From positions 440,001-504,000 of the forward strand of contig CP038111.1 of the NCBI GenBank assembly GCA_004519485.1: 64,000 nt of DNA, in the 5' to 3' direction. Under the pieces are notes generated by a model. It searched no databases. It was not told where the DNA came from and saw only the letters and a list, made by a program, of their open reading frames with translations. Both the position numbers and the translations under genes were made by a program. The stretch comes from Nannochloropsis oceanica. Taxonomy: Eukaryota; Sar; Eustigmatophyceae; Eustigmatales; Monodopsidaceae. Shown here piece by piece: positions 22,492 through 35,701 of this stretch. Position 1 is the stretch's first letter, and every line of letters begins with the position of its first letter.

Positions 22492-24395
22492 ATGTCGGAG
22501 GTCGAGACCATGCCCATGTCGTCCAGCACAATAGAGGGACAAGATCAGCAACAACAGTGCGAGCACATGAAAGGTAGTGCTGGCCCCGAGCCGGAGCCGT
22601 CGTCGACAGCCACCGATGGCGCGGATGCTGCTGCTTCTCCTGCTGCTGCCGATGTTGCGACGGGCGAGGGAAAGCAAGTCGAGGAGGCGGAGGCCCCCGT
22701 CGCCACGGAGCGTGATAATCTGTCACTGAAAATCAAGGAGGAAGTGGCCGAGGCAGACGGCAAGGAGCGCAAAGAGGAAGGAAAGGGCGATGTAGAGCAA
22801 CCACCACAACAGACACCGCAGCCACCCTCTTCTTCCCCCCAACGCGACGAGAACGAAGTCGAGGACCCAGAAGTAGCCAGCGCCACGAAGAAGGAAGAAG
22901 AAGAGAAGCAGGGCCCTCTAAACAACAACGCTCCCTCCGCGGCTATCCCTTCGACAGCAGGCGCCAGCGTGGGGGCCTTGCCGCAACCTCCTCACTCAAT
23001 CAGCACGTCGGTCAGCAGCAACAGGGTGGTGGATATAAAACAAAATTGGGAAGACCAACAAGCCCACGCAATAACTATGGCCACCTCTACCACCGCTAAT
23101 GCGGTCCAAGCCACGAGTGCGGGCCCTCTCTCCGATGACCGAGGAGGGGGAGGAGGAGGCGGGGAAGGGGGAGGAGAAGCGTCTCCTGCCTCCTCCGCTG
23201 GCCTGCAGCAAGCCGCTCAACCATCCTTGCCTCCCGCCCTGGCCATGCCCTACCTTCCTCAGTTTACCGAGATGGATGGGATGGCCCCTGGGTGTAATTG
23301 CAAGCGAAGCCGATGCCTTAAGCTCTACTGTCAATGTTTCGCCGCCCAAGCCTGTTGTATCTCGGCGTGCAACTGCCAAGGCTGCCTGAACCTGCCAGCA
23401 CACAACCACATCCGCGCGGAGGCCATCCGCCAAATCGTGGAACGGAATCCCAATGCCTTTCAGACCAAGTTTCGCCCCGATGGCGAAGACGCCGTCCACA
23501 AGCTCGGCTGCAAATGTCGGAAATCCGCGTGTCTGAAAAAGTACTGCGAATGCTTCAATGCGGGCGCCCGCTGCTCCGACAAGTGCTCCTGTATCAACTG
23601 CCAGAATGTAGCTGGCATTGGTCGTCCCTACGAAGAAGCAGTGATGGCTGCCCGTCGGGGAGCAACAGCGGCAAGACAAGCAGCCCAAGTGGCAGGACAG
23701 AACCCGGCCTTGGCTACACCGCAACCGCACATGATGGCCTCCATGGTAGCGGCGGCCCTGCGGCAGCAGCAGCCATACCACCAGCTGATTGGAGGTGGAG
23801 CGATAAAAGAGGAAGGTGTTGGGGGAAGAGGCTTGGGGGGGGGGTCGCCGGCGCACAAGAGAAAGAGGAGCGGGAGTAGTGGGGAGGTAGGGGTGGGAGG
23901 AGAAGGAGGAGGAGAAGGCGGAGGGGATGAGCAACACCAGCTCCATCGTCCCCCCATTATGTCCCCTATCTCCACAGGACTACGTGCTTCTCCTTCGCAG
24001 CAACAGCAGCAACAAACACCAGCAGCCGCGGCTGCGGCGCAAGCACAGGAGTTTGCGAGTCAGGGCTTGTTCGGGATTCCTGGGCACCCTGGCTTCCTTC
24101 CCTTCCTCCCCCCCGGCCAACCAGCGGCTTTCTACGAGCAACAGGCCGCGCTTATGGCATCGCAAACATTGCAGCAGCAGCAGCAACAGCTGGAGTTCAT
24201 CCAGCGGCAGCAGCAAGCTCAATTTCAGTTGTTCCAGCAGCAGTACCAGCAGCAGCAGCAGCAGAACCAGCGGCAGCACCACCAGCAGGCTATGCAGCAG
24301 TCTTTGTCCCCTACCCAGCTCCTACTCCTCCAGGCACAGCAACAACACCAATATTTCCAGCAGCAGCAGTTGCATCAGCAGCATCAACAGCAAAT

Positions 24396-24431
<36 letters not shown>

Positions 24432-24981
24432 ACGGCAACAGGCAGGAAGGGGAGGAGGGAGGGGGGGAGGGAAAAAGTCCGCCGAGGCGTCAGGAGGGGA
24501 CGACCTTGAAGAGATGGTGCAAGCAGCGGAAGACTTGGCATTCTTGAAAGGGTCGAGTGGTCCGGGAAGTAAAGGCCATGCAGAAGTGGAGGCACAACTC
24601 AACCAAGCCAACCACCAGCAGCAGCAACAGGCAGCGCTGCAGCAACAACAACTCATGGCCGCAGCGGTCGCGCTGGCCTCGGCGCAAGGCGGTGGCGGAG
24701 GGGGAGGAGAAGGAGGAGGAGGAGGAGGGGGAGGAGTAAGGCCGGAACAGCAACTTTATGCGCAGCAGTTCATGGGACATCCGGCTTTTGCTGCTATGGC
24801 CATGCAGCAACAGCTGGATCCCGCTCAGGCGGCGGCAGTTTATGCACAAATGCAGCAGCAGATGCAGGAACAGCAGAAACAGCAGCAACAGCAACAACAA
24901 CAACAAGTTGGTGGTGGAAGAGGAGGAGGAGGAGGAGGAGAGGGAGGGGAGGGAGGATTAGGACAGCATGAGTCGGTGTGA
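22492..24981 (+). CDS. Tesmin/TSO1-like CXC (CRC) DNA-binding protein with long poly-Gln
   Basis: A single exon of about 829 aa. The CRC domain lies at about residues 266-375: the first CXC repeat ([18 protein letters not shown] through CNCQGC), the conserved hinge ([11 protein letters not shown]) and the second CXC repeat ([20 protein letters not shown] through CSCINCQN). This is the architecture of LIN54, TSO1 and tesmin, which bind CHR-type promoter elements and, in animals and plants, act in DREAM/MuvB cell-cycle complexes. The N terminus is Glu/Ala/Pro-rich with acidic stretches. After residue 400 the protein is mostly Gln with Gly and His blocks, from CAG/CAA repeats (longest near 24395-24427). 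Expected nuclear transcription regulator; target genes unknown. Confidence 0.92.
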
Positions 24982-25869
24982 CGGAGGAGGGATGAAAGGA
25001 TGTAGAGAGGGATGGAGAGCAAGAATGAATGACGAGTATTGTTTTCAAAGAGGTAGGTCGGAGACATAGAGCAAAGCTCGGTCCCACAGAAGGCGAAACG
25101 GGAGGGAGGAAAGTTTAAAGAGGGCTCGGCGGCGTCGGTCGTGCAGGGAGGGGATAAGGAGTCAAAATGGAAAGCCTGGAGAAACGCCAAGAAATAAAGT
25201 CCTTTGAGACGATGAGGACGAGAAAGGCAGAGGCGAGTCGTTTAAACTGACATGAAGACTTTTTAAAGAGCAAAAGAGAAGAATTTTTCATGAGTAGCGA
25301 TTGTAGCAGCAGCAGGATGCAGCGGCAGCAGCAGCATTAATACAAAGGAATACATACGAGCTTTATACCTTGAAATTAGCGCTGTAATCTCCTTCCTTCC
25401 CCCACATGCGGCCGTCCTTTTTTCCTTTCTTTAACTTAAGGGGCTCAAGCGCAGGCAAGAAATGTGTCGGCGGTGAGTGCATCGAGGAAAAAAAAAAGTA
25501 AGAAGGGGAAATGGTAGGCAAGGAAAGCACCACGAGACGATCCCCTACACCCACATCCATCCGTCTCAAAATAAAAGAACGCCAGGCACCGAATGAAGAA
25601 GAGACAATTTCGAGTCGAAAGGCAAGTGCGTTGCTTTATCGATCGTACAAGGTGACCATGAACTGCGGCTTCCATTTTTCCCCCTTTTTTTCTTCTTCGT
25701 TTTCTCTCGTTTCTCCTGTCTTCTCACTTCCGTCTCTGATCCCAATGCAACTGTTTCCTACCCCCTCCTCCCTTCCGTGAGATTCCTTGCACACGTCCTT
25801 CCCTATCTCCAGACCTACTATCTAGACACAACCACCTACCACCTTACCTCCCTCTCTCCCTCTTCCTCC
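24982..25869. other. Convergent intergenic region
   Basis: The space lies between the facing 3' ends of the CXC (plus) and OSCP (minus) genes. A GCA/CAG-rich microsatellite lies at about 25303-25338, and a CTCCCTC-rich tract precedes the OSCP stop on the plus strand. No gene is seen. Confidence 0.5.
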
Positions 25870-27212
25870 TTACAAAGCCATCGTCTCCTGGTAGGCCTTC
25901 GACCAGACATCTTTCGTTGCAGTGACCTTGCGGGTGATGGTGTTGTCGATCAGGGTGCTCTTGTACCGAATGCGCAGGCCGGCTACTAGGTCCTTGTCCA
26001 CGTCTGTCTGGAAATTCACCTGGGGGAGAATCGAATGGGGAGGGATGGAGGGAGGGGTGTAAGTGGTGTTTGTAGCCCGGGGTAATCGTGGTCTATGCAT
26101 GTCTTCTCTTTGCAGGTGCTGCAAGGCCTTGTCGTGCACACCGCCATTTCATCACAATCCTCCTTCCCTTTCCCTTCCGCCCTCCTTCCCTTCCTTTCCG
26201 CTCCCTCACCTTGCTCGCCGCCGACGACCCAATCTGCTTGATGATAAGCCCCTCCAACTGCTTCAACGTGGCCGCATCCAGCGGGTCCGCACTCGTCACA
26301 AACACATCAATCTCCCCGCGCTTCTCCTTGACGAGCTTGAAAAACAAATCCTTAATCTCAGGCAAATGCTTCAACATCTTCTGCTCCACAAAGTAAGGTA
26401 GCAACTCCTTGGTAAAGCTAGACAAAGAACCGGCCTTTGCCACGAATTTATTCACCAACTCCAGCTTCTGCGTTGTCGTCCATCCATTAGAGTTCAACCA
26501 TTCTTTTGTCCCAATCAAGTCTTTTTCAATCAACTTGAAGTCCTTCTCCACGGCGTCCAGTACGCCGTTCATGGACGCGTAGAAGTACAGATTGCTTGTG
26601 ATCTTCCCCACGGGCCCCGCGAGCTTCATAGGGGGGGTATGCTCAGGAGGGGGCTCGACCTTAATGCGCTCGAAGATCTTTTGCGTCTTCCCGTCGCCAA
26701 GATCTAGCGTTTGGGCGACCTGGGGGGAGAAGGGAGGGAGGGAGGGAGGGAGGGGTCCGTGAGTTCATGGAATGAGACGAAATGCTTGGCAGAAAAGGGA
26801 GGGTTTATTTGATCGTCAGACAAACACACGGAGACATAGCTTGAGCGAGTGTCTTTCTCGTACAGAGCATCGGAAGGAACAGTATCACAGCATGGCCAAA
26901 GGCTGTAGTCAGGAAAAGCGGACTCGACAAGGCTCGCACGAATGATACATGACGAATAGGGAGCAGCCAGACAACCACAACAAAAGCCAAAGCATCCGCC
27001 GTTCGATATCTACCCCATCACTATTATTATCCCTCTCTCTTGCCTACCTTCTTGGTATTGAGTCGGTCCAAGGAGTGGGTGAAGGGATTATACTCTCCGC
27101 CCGCAGAGGACAGGCAACGCACGGGCATGCCCACGGAGGCGGGCGAGGCACCCGAGCGGGCAAGGACGTTGCGGGCCGCCCTAGAGGCAGCCACACGGAG
27201 CGCGGCAGCCAT
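25870..27212 (-). CDS. ATP5PO: Mitochondrial F1Fo ATP synthase OSCP (delta-type) subunit
   Basis: Three exons join in phase 0: 27212-27048, 26719-26210 and 26019-25870, giving about 274 aa. Exon 1 is a mitochondrial presequence rich in Ala/Arg/Ser (MAAALRVAASRAARNVLAR). Exon 2 carries the helical OSCP N-terminal domain (KLAGPVGKITSNLYFYAS) through to the ADPLDAATLKQLEGLI segment. Exon 3 holds the C-terminal signature with FQTDVDKDLVAGLRIRYKS and LIDNTITRKV, matching VDPSLIGGL-type ends of OSCP and bacterial delta. The subunit links the peripheral stalk to the top of F1. It is longer than the roughly 210-aa norm because of the leader and an insertion around TQKIFERIKVEPPPEHTPP. A shared divergent 5' region faces the CaMK gene. 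Confidence 0.92.
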
Positions 27213-27817
27213 CTCTTCTGTATGATCATGATGTGTTGGTGGGATAGGTGGACTGTTAAAGGTGGTGATATGATAACGAGAAGCTTTTCTTGATGGCAGC
27301 GCCAAAGGATTGTTGGCTCTCTTGCTTGTGGTCGTCTTGCTTGCAACATCCATCCACCGTGACTGCGACCAACACATCCCTGCGCCACAACATTCAAAGA
27401 GCTGTAGGCAGCCAGACTGTGCGAGCTGAACAAAAAGAAGTGGAGGAATGCTTTGTCGGACACTGGCAAATAACATGCATACAAGGGCGAGGCATGTCGT
27501 CTCCTCTTGGGCAATTGATGGTGGTATGATGACCGAAAAGACGCCTCCGTTTGCTTGTTCCTCATCCTTCGTGCTTCCAATTTTGGTCGCTTTGGTACAA
27601 TTGCTATTCAATCTCCACCGTTTCTCAGGAGTACCTTCACCAAGTCCCAAACATAGGGAGAAACTAGGCCAAGCAGGAGGAGGTGCCAGCGGAAGAATCG
27701 CGTCTCTTGACATAAGGGATCCTCGAGAACATCTCTCAAGGGCATTGTTGAAAAGAAAAACAAGCAAAAAACCCTCAGCGACACTCTCTCACACACACAA
27801 GCGGCAAGACTGAAGTA
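27213..27817. promoter_or_regulatory. Divergent 5' region, OSCP / CaMK
   Basis: The 605 bp between the two outward-facing ATGs contains no supported gene. The minus-strand frames are continuous with the OSCP 5' UTR and show no conserved features. Confidence 0.45.
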
Positions 27818-29837
<2,020 letters not shown>

Positions 29838-30797
29838 GGCGGAGGAAGGGAGGGAATGTAGGAGGGTGGGACAGGATGAGAATGGGCTGTACATCGGCCA
29901 TCAGATTGAGGAAGCATGGATGAGTATGTGTGTGTGTGTGTGAGGGAGAAAATAGTGTATGAATGTTATGTGTGTATGTTAGATCATATGGCGGAGAAGA
30001 GGTGCGGTTAGTCTGAGTGCGGATGGACGAAAGCAGGCACTATGGAGAAAATGAGGAACAACATAGCAGGCAAGTATCGAAATAACATTTGTGAGGAGAT
30101 TCAGCTTTGCAGAATGAAAAAAAAATAATGATAAGATAGGAAAAACATAATGGTGTGGAAGTCAGAGAAAAAGAAAGCGGTCACTTGGTTTGGAAGAAGA
30201 AAGAGAAGTCAAAAACGAAAGACAAAAAGGAGGCCCTTGAATTTTCTTTAGCCAATTTCCTTGTCCACCACACAAGCCTTCCTTCCGTCGATAAGAACTC
30301 ATGCCTAATTGGTGCCCAGTGGCCGCGTGAAATCACCCTACGAGTGCATTTACTCACTACATGGGGCTGCTTTTTGGTTTGTGGGCCATGACGACTCTGT
30401 ACGGCATTTTGCGGCCAAGGTGCTGGTCATCTATCACGGCCCAGCAGCACTCGCAAATGTATTGAAGAGCGGGAGGCGCTCAAATGCTCCGTGAAAGCTT
30501 GGTTCCGACATCGATGGGGAGATTTAGCTGCACAGAACCAAAAGAGATGGGAGATGATGGCATCCTCCGTCATCGAAATGATCCCCGGATCACTCGGTGC
30601 ACCAGACTAGAGCCCCGATATGCTTCTGTCCGGTGACTACATGAGACATGTACATGTAGACTACCGCATTCAAAGCCTCCTCCATCCACATCCATAGACA
30701 ACCCAAGGCCTCTCTAAGGCTTCTTCCTTCCGTCGCCCCACCTCGCAATAGCCATAATCAACGTAATCAGCATCATCACGCCCCCACTTCTGAAGCC
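29838..30797. other. Intergenic, no gene seen
   Basis: This 960-bp space lies between two plus-strand genes. It contains a short GT-rich stretch at about 29922-29941 in the CaMK 3' UTR and A-rich sequence near 30115-30145. No convincing exon was found; the right end should hold the cyclophilin-SYF2 promoter. Confidence 0.5.
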
Positions 30798-32580
30798 ATG
30801 GCCTACAGCACGAGCAGCGGCAAGAACAACAAAAGAACGGGAATGCAGGTGTATATGGACATTAAGATTGGGCCTCGATTTGCCGGGCGGATGATCTTTG
30901 ATGTGAGTCTGGAACCCTTCCCTCCTTCCTCTCTCCCTCCTCAACTCTCCCCTCCCTCGTCCACCTCCCAGCTGTTGTCCACCCGCCGGCAAAGTTTAGA
31001 AGCCTGGCACGCTTCTATGCAGCAGATTTCCTGCATGATTGCCCCCTCCCCCCCTTCCCCCCCCTGCTACAACATGCACTCACCCCTCCATCGTCCCTCT
31101 CACCCACCCACCTACCCAGCTCTTCACCGACCAGACCCCGCGGACAGCTGAGAACTTTCGTGCCCTCTGCACCGGCGAGCGGGGCGTCAGCCCGTTGTCA
31201 GGCCACCCACTACACTACAAGGGCTCGACCTTTCACCGTGTCATAAAAGGCTTCATGGCGCAAGGAGGGGATTTTACTGCGGGTGATGGGACGGGGGGGG
31301 AGTCCGTGTACGGGTAGGTGGCGAAAAGATGGGGGGCACCGAAGGGAGGAGTGGACCAGAAAGGATGTGCTGTCACACGAAGCTATGGCTTCATAACTTA
31401 TCGCTCATCTTCATCCCCTCCCTCCTTCCCCTCCCTCCCTAACTCCCTCAGCGCCAAGTTCGCCGACGAGAATTTCCATTGCCTGCACACGGAGCGGGGC
31501 ATGCTCTCCATGGCTAATGCAGGACCCAACACCAACGGCAGTCAGTTTTTCCTGACATTTCGGGATACACCCCACTTGGACGGGAAACACGTTGTCTTTG
31601 GCCAGTTGGTGGAGGAAGGAGGAGGAATGGATGTGTTGCGGATGATCGAGGCCGTGGCGACGGATGGAAGGGATAAGCCACGCATGCCTGTTGTGGTGGT
31701 GGAGTGTGGCCAGGTGGGGGAGAGGGTGCGGGATGAGGAGGAGGAAGAGGAAGCAGAGGAGGTGAAGGTAGGTGTGCCTGGGAAGGAAAAGGGGAAGAAG
31801 AAGGGTCAGCAGGAAGAGAACGAGGGAGACGAGGATGATTTCGCGGAGGAGGAAGGGAAAGGACAGCGAGGACGGGCTACGGTACAGGTGGAAGAGGAGG
31901 AGGTGGAGGAGGAGGAAGAGGTGGAAGAGCAGGAAGAAGATATTAGCGGGATGACGGACGCGCAACGTCGTTTGTTCCAACTTAAGTTAAGATTAAACCA
32001 AGGACGCAAATTGAACCGACTGGCCGTTAAGGAAGAGCACGCCCGAAAATCAACGCCTAATTATGAAGCTAAGCTCAGGGCTGAGGAACGGAAAGACTCC
32101 AACGAACGGTGGAGAAGGGAGTTGCTCTCTCGGGGGGTGAAGCCTGAAGAGGCGTACCTCTTTGAGACGGCCGAGGCGGCGGGGAAGAAGATGGCCGCAG
32201 CGGCAAGAAAGGAGAAGGGCAAGGCGGCGTTTGGATGGGACGTGTTCAACCAGGATGCCCTGTATAAAGCTTACAAGAAGAGGCTGGCAAAATTGCCGTC
32301 GGAAGGAGGGGAAGGGAAGAAGAGGGGGGAGGAACCGGATCCCTTGGCTTATGGGACGGCAGGGAAGGGGGATGAGGAGGGCCTTGAGAGATTGGCGGAT
32401 GAGTTGGGGGAGAGGGAGAAGGCACGGAAGAATTTCAGTCGGCGACGGGCTGAGTACGAGGGGGCGGATGTGACCAGCATTAATGAGAGGAATAAGATGT
32501 TCAACAAGAAATTGAAGAGGGCATATGATAAGTACACAGTGGAAACGCGGCAGAATTTGGAGAGGGGGACGGCCTTGTAG
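30798..32580 (+). CDS. Cyclophilin-SYF2 fusion (prolyl isomerase plus spliceosome factor)
   Basis: Three exons join in phase: 30798-30902, 31120-31313 and 31452-32580, giving about 475 aa. Residues about 17-190 are a cyclophilin with active-site [15 protein letters not shown] and [14 protein letters not shown]. The cyclosporin-contacting Trp of CypA is His here ([12 protein letters not shown]), as in Cyp40-type proteins. A Glu-rich linker (about 195-265) follows. From about 265 to the end the protein is a SYF2/p29 domain: [65 protein letters not shown] and the canonical end [11 protein letters not shown]2 is a Prp19/NTC-associated factor of the catalytic spliceosome; several cyclophilins also sit in spliceosomes. 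Part of the cyclophilin, the linker and SYF2 lie in one open exon, so the fusion is not a joining artefact. Confidence 0.9.
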
Positions 32581-33017
32581 GCTTGTAGGGTGGGTTAGAA
32601 GAGAAAAAGAAGAAAGTAAGAGCAGCAACAGGATGATGTTCTGGATCCCCTACTTCCTTCTTGTTTTCACAGCTGTTTTTCATATCTTTGATGTGCCTTA
32701 TACTCACGCGCAAAGGAACTCATGAAGTATCTTGACTTGTTTCCTCATACAGCCTGCCCCACTTTGGGAAACTTGATACCCGGACATACCCCATGTTTGT
32801 TTGGACCTTTAACCCACGCAGGCGCAGCGCAGCTACACAAACCCTGGCGGCGGTACCGCGACAACACGCACATCTGTTCGATTCTATGGTTTTGCGGTAG
32901 CTGTCCCCCTTAGCCGCTCTCGTTGAGGCAAGCAAGGACTCACGCTCGATACGATCACTCGTGCACACGTACGTATGGCCTTCCATCACATTCGGTTCGC
33001 ACAGACAAAGCAAAATT
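32581..33017. other. Intergenic, no gene seen
   Basis: The 437-bp space covers the 3' UTR of the cyclophilin-SYF2 gene and the 5' region of the CDGSH gene. No conserved frame is found on either strand. Confidence 0.5.
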
Positions 33018-33790
33018 ATGGCCTCAGAGCTCTACAAAGCCCTCGAAGGGCACGAGATGGTGATCGCTGCTGTATTGGCCTTACTAGCGACGGTCTTCAT
33101 GATTTTCAAGGACAAGAAAGTGACCATGCACGTCAACCCTTGTAAGATTAAAAGGAGAGGTTTCGACTGATGTGTGCGCAGTTAAGTGCGGGGTCTCATG
33201 CTTGTCTTTCACGTATTTCTCACCTTTACAACAGCTATAAAGAAGGATCAGCCCAAGGTAGTAGATGCATTTACCGTGAAGGGTACGTTGCGAAAAGGAC
33301 GGATGCGGCGGGAAGTGTGCATGGATGTGTCTTCCCTGGGTGCTTGCTTGATTTGTGCAGCAGAGCATGCCTTGGACTACATGTTTGAGGCTGGTGAACC
33401 TTCGCTTCACCCATTGGTAACTTTCCCAGCCCACCTTGTAGGAGTGAATCACAGCCTTTGTGTCCCATTCACACTTGTCGTCCTTCAACCTTTTCAACAC
33501 AATCAGACATTGAAGACATGATGAAGAAAGATAAGAACGGGGTGGTAGCCATGTGCCGGTGCTGGCGCAGCAAGACCTTCCCCTTGTGTGATGGCTCACA
33601 CACCGAACACAACAAGAGATGTGGCGATAAGTAAGTTGTTATGGCAGGCCGTTCCCTCCTTCCTCTCTTCCTCCTTCCTTCCCCTTCTCCATTAATCACT
33701 ACACATCTTCATTCCCTCCCTTCAACTTCCGCCCCTCCCCCCTTCCATCCTCCCTACCCTAGCGTTGGGCCCGTGGTGCTCAAAAAGTAG
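33018..33790 (+). CDS. CDGSH iron-sulfur (NEET/CISD) membrane protein
   Basis: Four small exons join in phase: 33018-33141, 33235-33282, 33507-33630 and 33763-33790, giving about 107 aa, the usual size of CISD1/CISD2. An N-terminal helix ([19 protein letters not shown]) anchors the protein. [11 protein letters not shown] opens the soluble part, then [16 protein letters not shown] contains the complete 3-Cys/1-His ligand set of the NEET [2Fe-2S] cluster. It ends VGPVVLKK, as in animal mitoNEET. Family role: redox-sensitive cluster transfer at the outer mitochondrial or ER membrane. The 48-nt exon 2 is easily missed by gene finders. Donors are GTAAGA, GTACGT and GTAAGT. Identity and structure are firm; the membrane is not decided. 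Confidence 0.93.
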
Positions 33791-34150
33791 GGGAAGAGGG
33801 TGTAACTGCCTGAATGAACGAACAGAAAAAAGACGGTGGAGATGGGTAAAGGGAATCCCCCCCCAAAAAAGTGGCAAAAAGAGCAGATGAAGAACGGAGA
33901 GAAAGTCCGCGGTGGGTGGAAAACGAATGCATGATAAAGTCTGATGAGTCTCGTAGACCCTCGATCAAGAAAGCTACAAGGCCAAGAACGAAAAGAAAAA
34001 AAGAAAGAAAGAGAAAGAATGAAGAAGAAGAATCATCAACCAAAGACAAGCAAAGTTTCTCGAAGTTGTCGGCGTTCGCACGTTCTTTCATACCTCGAAT
34101 ATGTTCGCTTCATTGGCATAATTGTACTTTGATTTGTGAAGAAGGGGTTT
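33791..34150. other. Convergent intergenic region
   Basis: The space lies between the facing 3' ends of the CDGSH (plus) and G-patch (minus) genes. It is purine-rich on the plus strand (AAAGAAAGAAAGAG near 34000). No gene is seen. Confidence 0.5.
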
Positions 34151-35701
34151 TTACCTGCCTGACTTTTTCTTGGTCTTGGTCATCCCGAAGCTCATCGAGA
34201 GCTTGACAGGTGCTCGATCCTGGGTTGGAGGGAGGGTGATGGCTTGTGCGGCAGGTGATAGAGGAGGAGGTAGGGAGGGGGGGATAGGTGGTGGCGGTGG
34301 TTGAAGGTGAGATGGTGGTGGTGGAGGAGGAGCGGGAGAAGGAGCCGCAGATGGATGATGGTCTTGTGGTGGGCCTTGGTAGTAATGTTGATTTGTGTAG
34401 GGGTTGGCGTGCATGTGTGGCTGCTGCAGGTGCTTGTGCTGCTGCTGGTGAGGGTGATGATGGGGGTGGTGGTATGAAGGTTGAAGAGATTGGTGGCTAT
34501 ATTGTTGGTGTTGGTGGAAGCCCGAACCAGAAAAAGCGTGCGGGCCGCCGTGGTGGGAATGGTGATCGTGCAGAGGAGGAGGAGGAGGAGGAGGAGAAGG
34601 AGGAGGAGGAGGAGGAGGAGGAGGAGGAGGAGGAGGAGGAGGAGGAGGAGGAGAAGGAGAGTAGGAATTATGCTGGTGGTAGTGGTGGCGGTGGTGGTGA
34701 TGCTGTTGTTGAATATTTGGAGCGAATGTAAGGGGAACCGTGTGCGCTGCTGGTGGTGGTGGCGGTGGTGGTGGTTGGGGGAGACCACTGCCAACAGGAG
34801 GAGCTGCAACCGCAGGAGCAGCACCGCCGGGCTTTCCCGCAGCTGCAGCGATGCGTCTTTGCATCTCCTTTTCCTGCCGCAATTGATCCTGCTTTGCTTT
34901 ACTCCCCGCCTTGCCCGCTGCTCGCGCTCTGTTTGCCTCTTTTGTTTCCTTCAAGCGTTTCGTATGCCCGTGCTCGTAACCGTCGAGGTGGACCGCAAAT
35001 TCGGAGACGCCCGTATATTGCTTGTTACATATGTCGCAGTAAAATTCCTTGACAACCGCTTTCAATTCCTGCTTGAGCGTCTCCTCCCTGGCCGCTTTAA
35101 TGGCTCGCTCTTCTTTTATCTCCACTGTCTCTACTACTTCGACGTCTAGCAGTCGACGGCTTTTCGTTGCTTCCTCTGCTGTCAGGTCATACTCTCGCCC
35201 CTTCCCCAACCCTTCCCCTCCCACGTTCGCATCGACGAGCTGCAATGGTGCCACTAAGCCAGTGATACCATCTTTTCCCAAAGGCGTGTCCTTCTTCCAC
35301 CCCATTTTAAGAAGGAGCCTCATGCCGCGGTTGTCGTCAGCCAAGGGCGTATCGACAGAGGCTTGACTGAAGGAGCCATGGTCTAAATAGCCCGTGGTTT
35401 GGTAGCGTTTGAAACTGATTTTGGTGCTGCTGCTACTTATGGCCATGGAGGAAGCACGAGTCTCAAAGATGTCGTCGTACGACATTGTGTCGTCTCGATT
35501 GTCTGCCTCAGTGGAGTGAGGAGGTAGAGGTGCTACTGGTGAAATGCTGCTGGTGCTCATGCTACCGCTGCTTGGCACTGCTACGGCACCGTCCGACTTT
35601 GGCTTGCGCTCCATGCTGCCATTGTCTCGCAATGCAACGTCATCAGGTGGTTGTGGTAGCAATGGCATCCTAGTGCTGCTACTAGGGCTGGAGTTGGCCA
35701 T
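34151..35701 (-). CDS. G-patch and C2H2 zinc-finger protein (GPATCH8-like)
   Basis: The frame is open from 35944; the ATG at 35701 (MANSSPSSS) is preferred because the upstream part reads like 5' UTR and would nearly abut the HIBCH start. This gives about 516 aa. A Ser-rich N terminus leads to a G-patch (NRGMRLLLKMGWKKDTPLGK through GLVAPLQL), a basic/acidic coiled stretch and a single C2H2 finger (FYCDICNKQYTGVSEFAVHLDGYEHGHTKR, broken here only by naming: Cys-Cys at YCDIC, His pair at VHLDGYEH). The C-terminal half is Pro-, His- and Gln-rich and ends KLSMSFGMTKTKKKSGR. The order G-patch then C2H2 then KLSMSF-like end matches GPATCH8 and related splicing-associated proteins. Long poly-Pro comes from a GGA/TCC repeat at 34573-34661. 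Confidence 0.82.
   Translation of the reverse strand: MANSSPSSSTRMPLLPQPPDDVALRDNGSMERKPKSDGAVAVPSSGSMSTSSISPVAPLPPHSTEADNRDDTMSYDDIFETRASSMAISSSSTKISFKRYQTTGYLDHGSFSQASVDTPLADDNRGMRLLLKMGWKKDTPLGKDGITGLVAPLQLVDANVGGEGLGKGREYDLTAEEATKSRRLLDVEVVETVEIKEERAIKAAREETLKQELKAVVKEFYCDICNKQYTGVSEFAVHLDGYEHGHTKRLKETKEANRARAAGKAGSKAKQDQLRQEKEMQRRIAAAAGKPGGAAPAVAAPPVGSGLPQPPPPPPPPAAHTVPLTFAPNIQQQHHHHRHHYHQHNSYSPSPPPPPPPPPPPPPPPPPPSPPPPPPPLHDHHSHHGGPHAFSGSGFHQHQQYSHQSLQPSYHHPHHHPHQQQHKHLQQPHMHANPYTNQHYYQGPPQDHHPSAAPSPAPPPPPPSHLQPPPPPIPPSLPPPLSPAAQAITLPPTQDRAPVKLSMSFGMTKTKKKSGR
34573..34661. repeat. GGA/TCC triplet repeat inside the G-patch gene
   Basis: About 89 bp of nearly pure GGA on the plus strand is read as CCT proline codons on the coding minus strand. 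Its homopurine-homopyrimidine mirror symmetry makes it prone to length change and triplex formation. It is the longest tract of this kind in the window. Confidence 0.85.

Noticed and set aside
31318-31451. Continuation of the long frame into the intron of the cyclophilin-SYF2 gene
   Set aside because: The stretch is an intron: it follows a GTAGGT donor, lacks cyclophilin residues, ends in a pyrimidine tract with CTCAG, and removal restores the conserved cyclophilin sequence.
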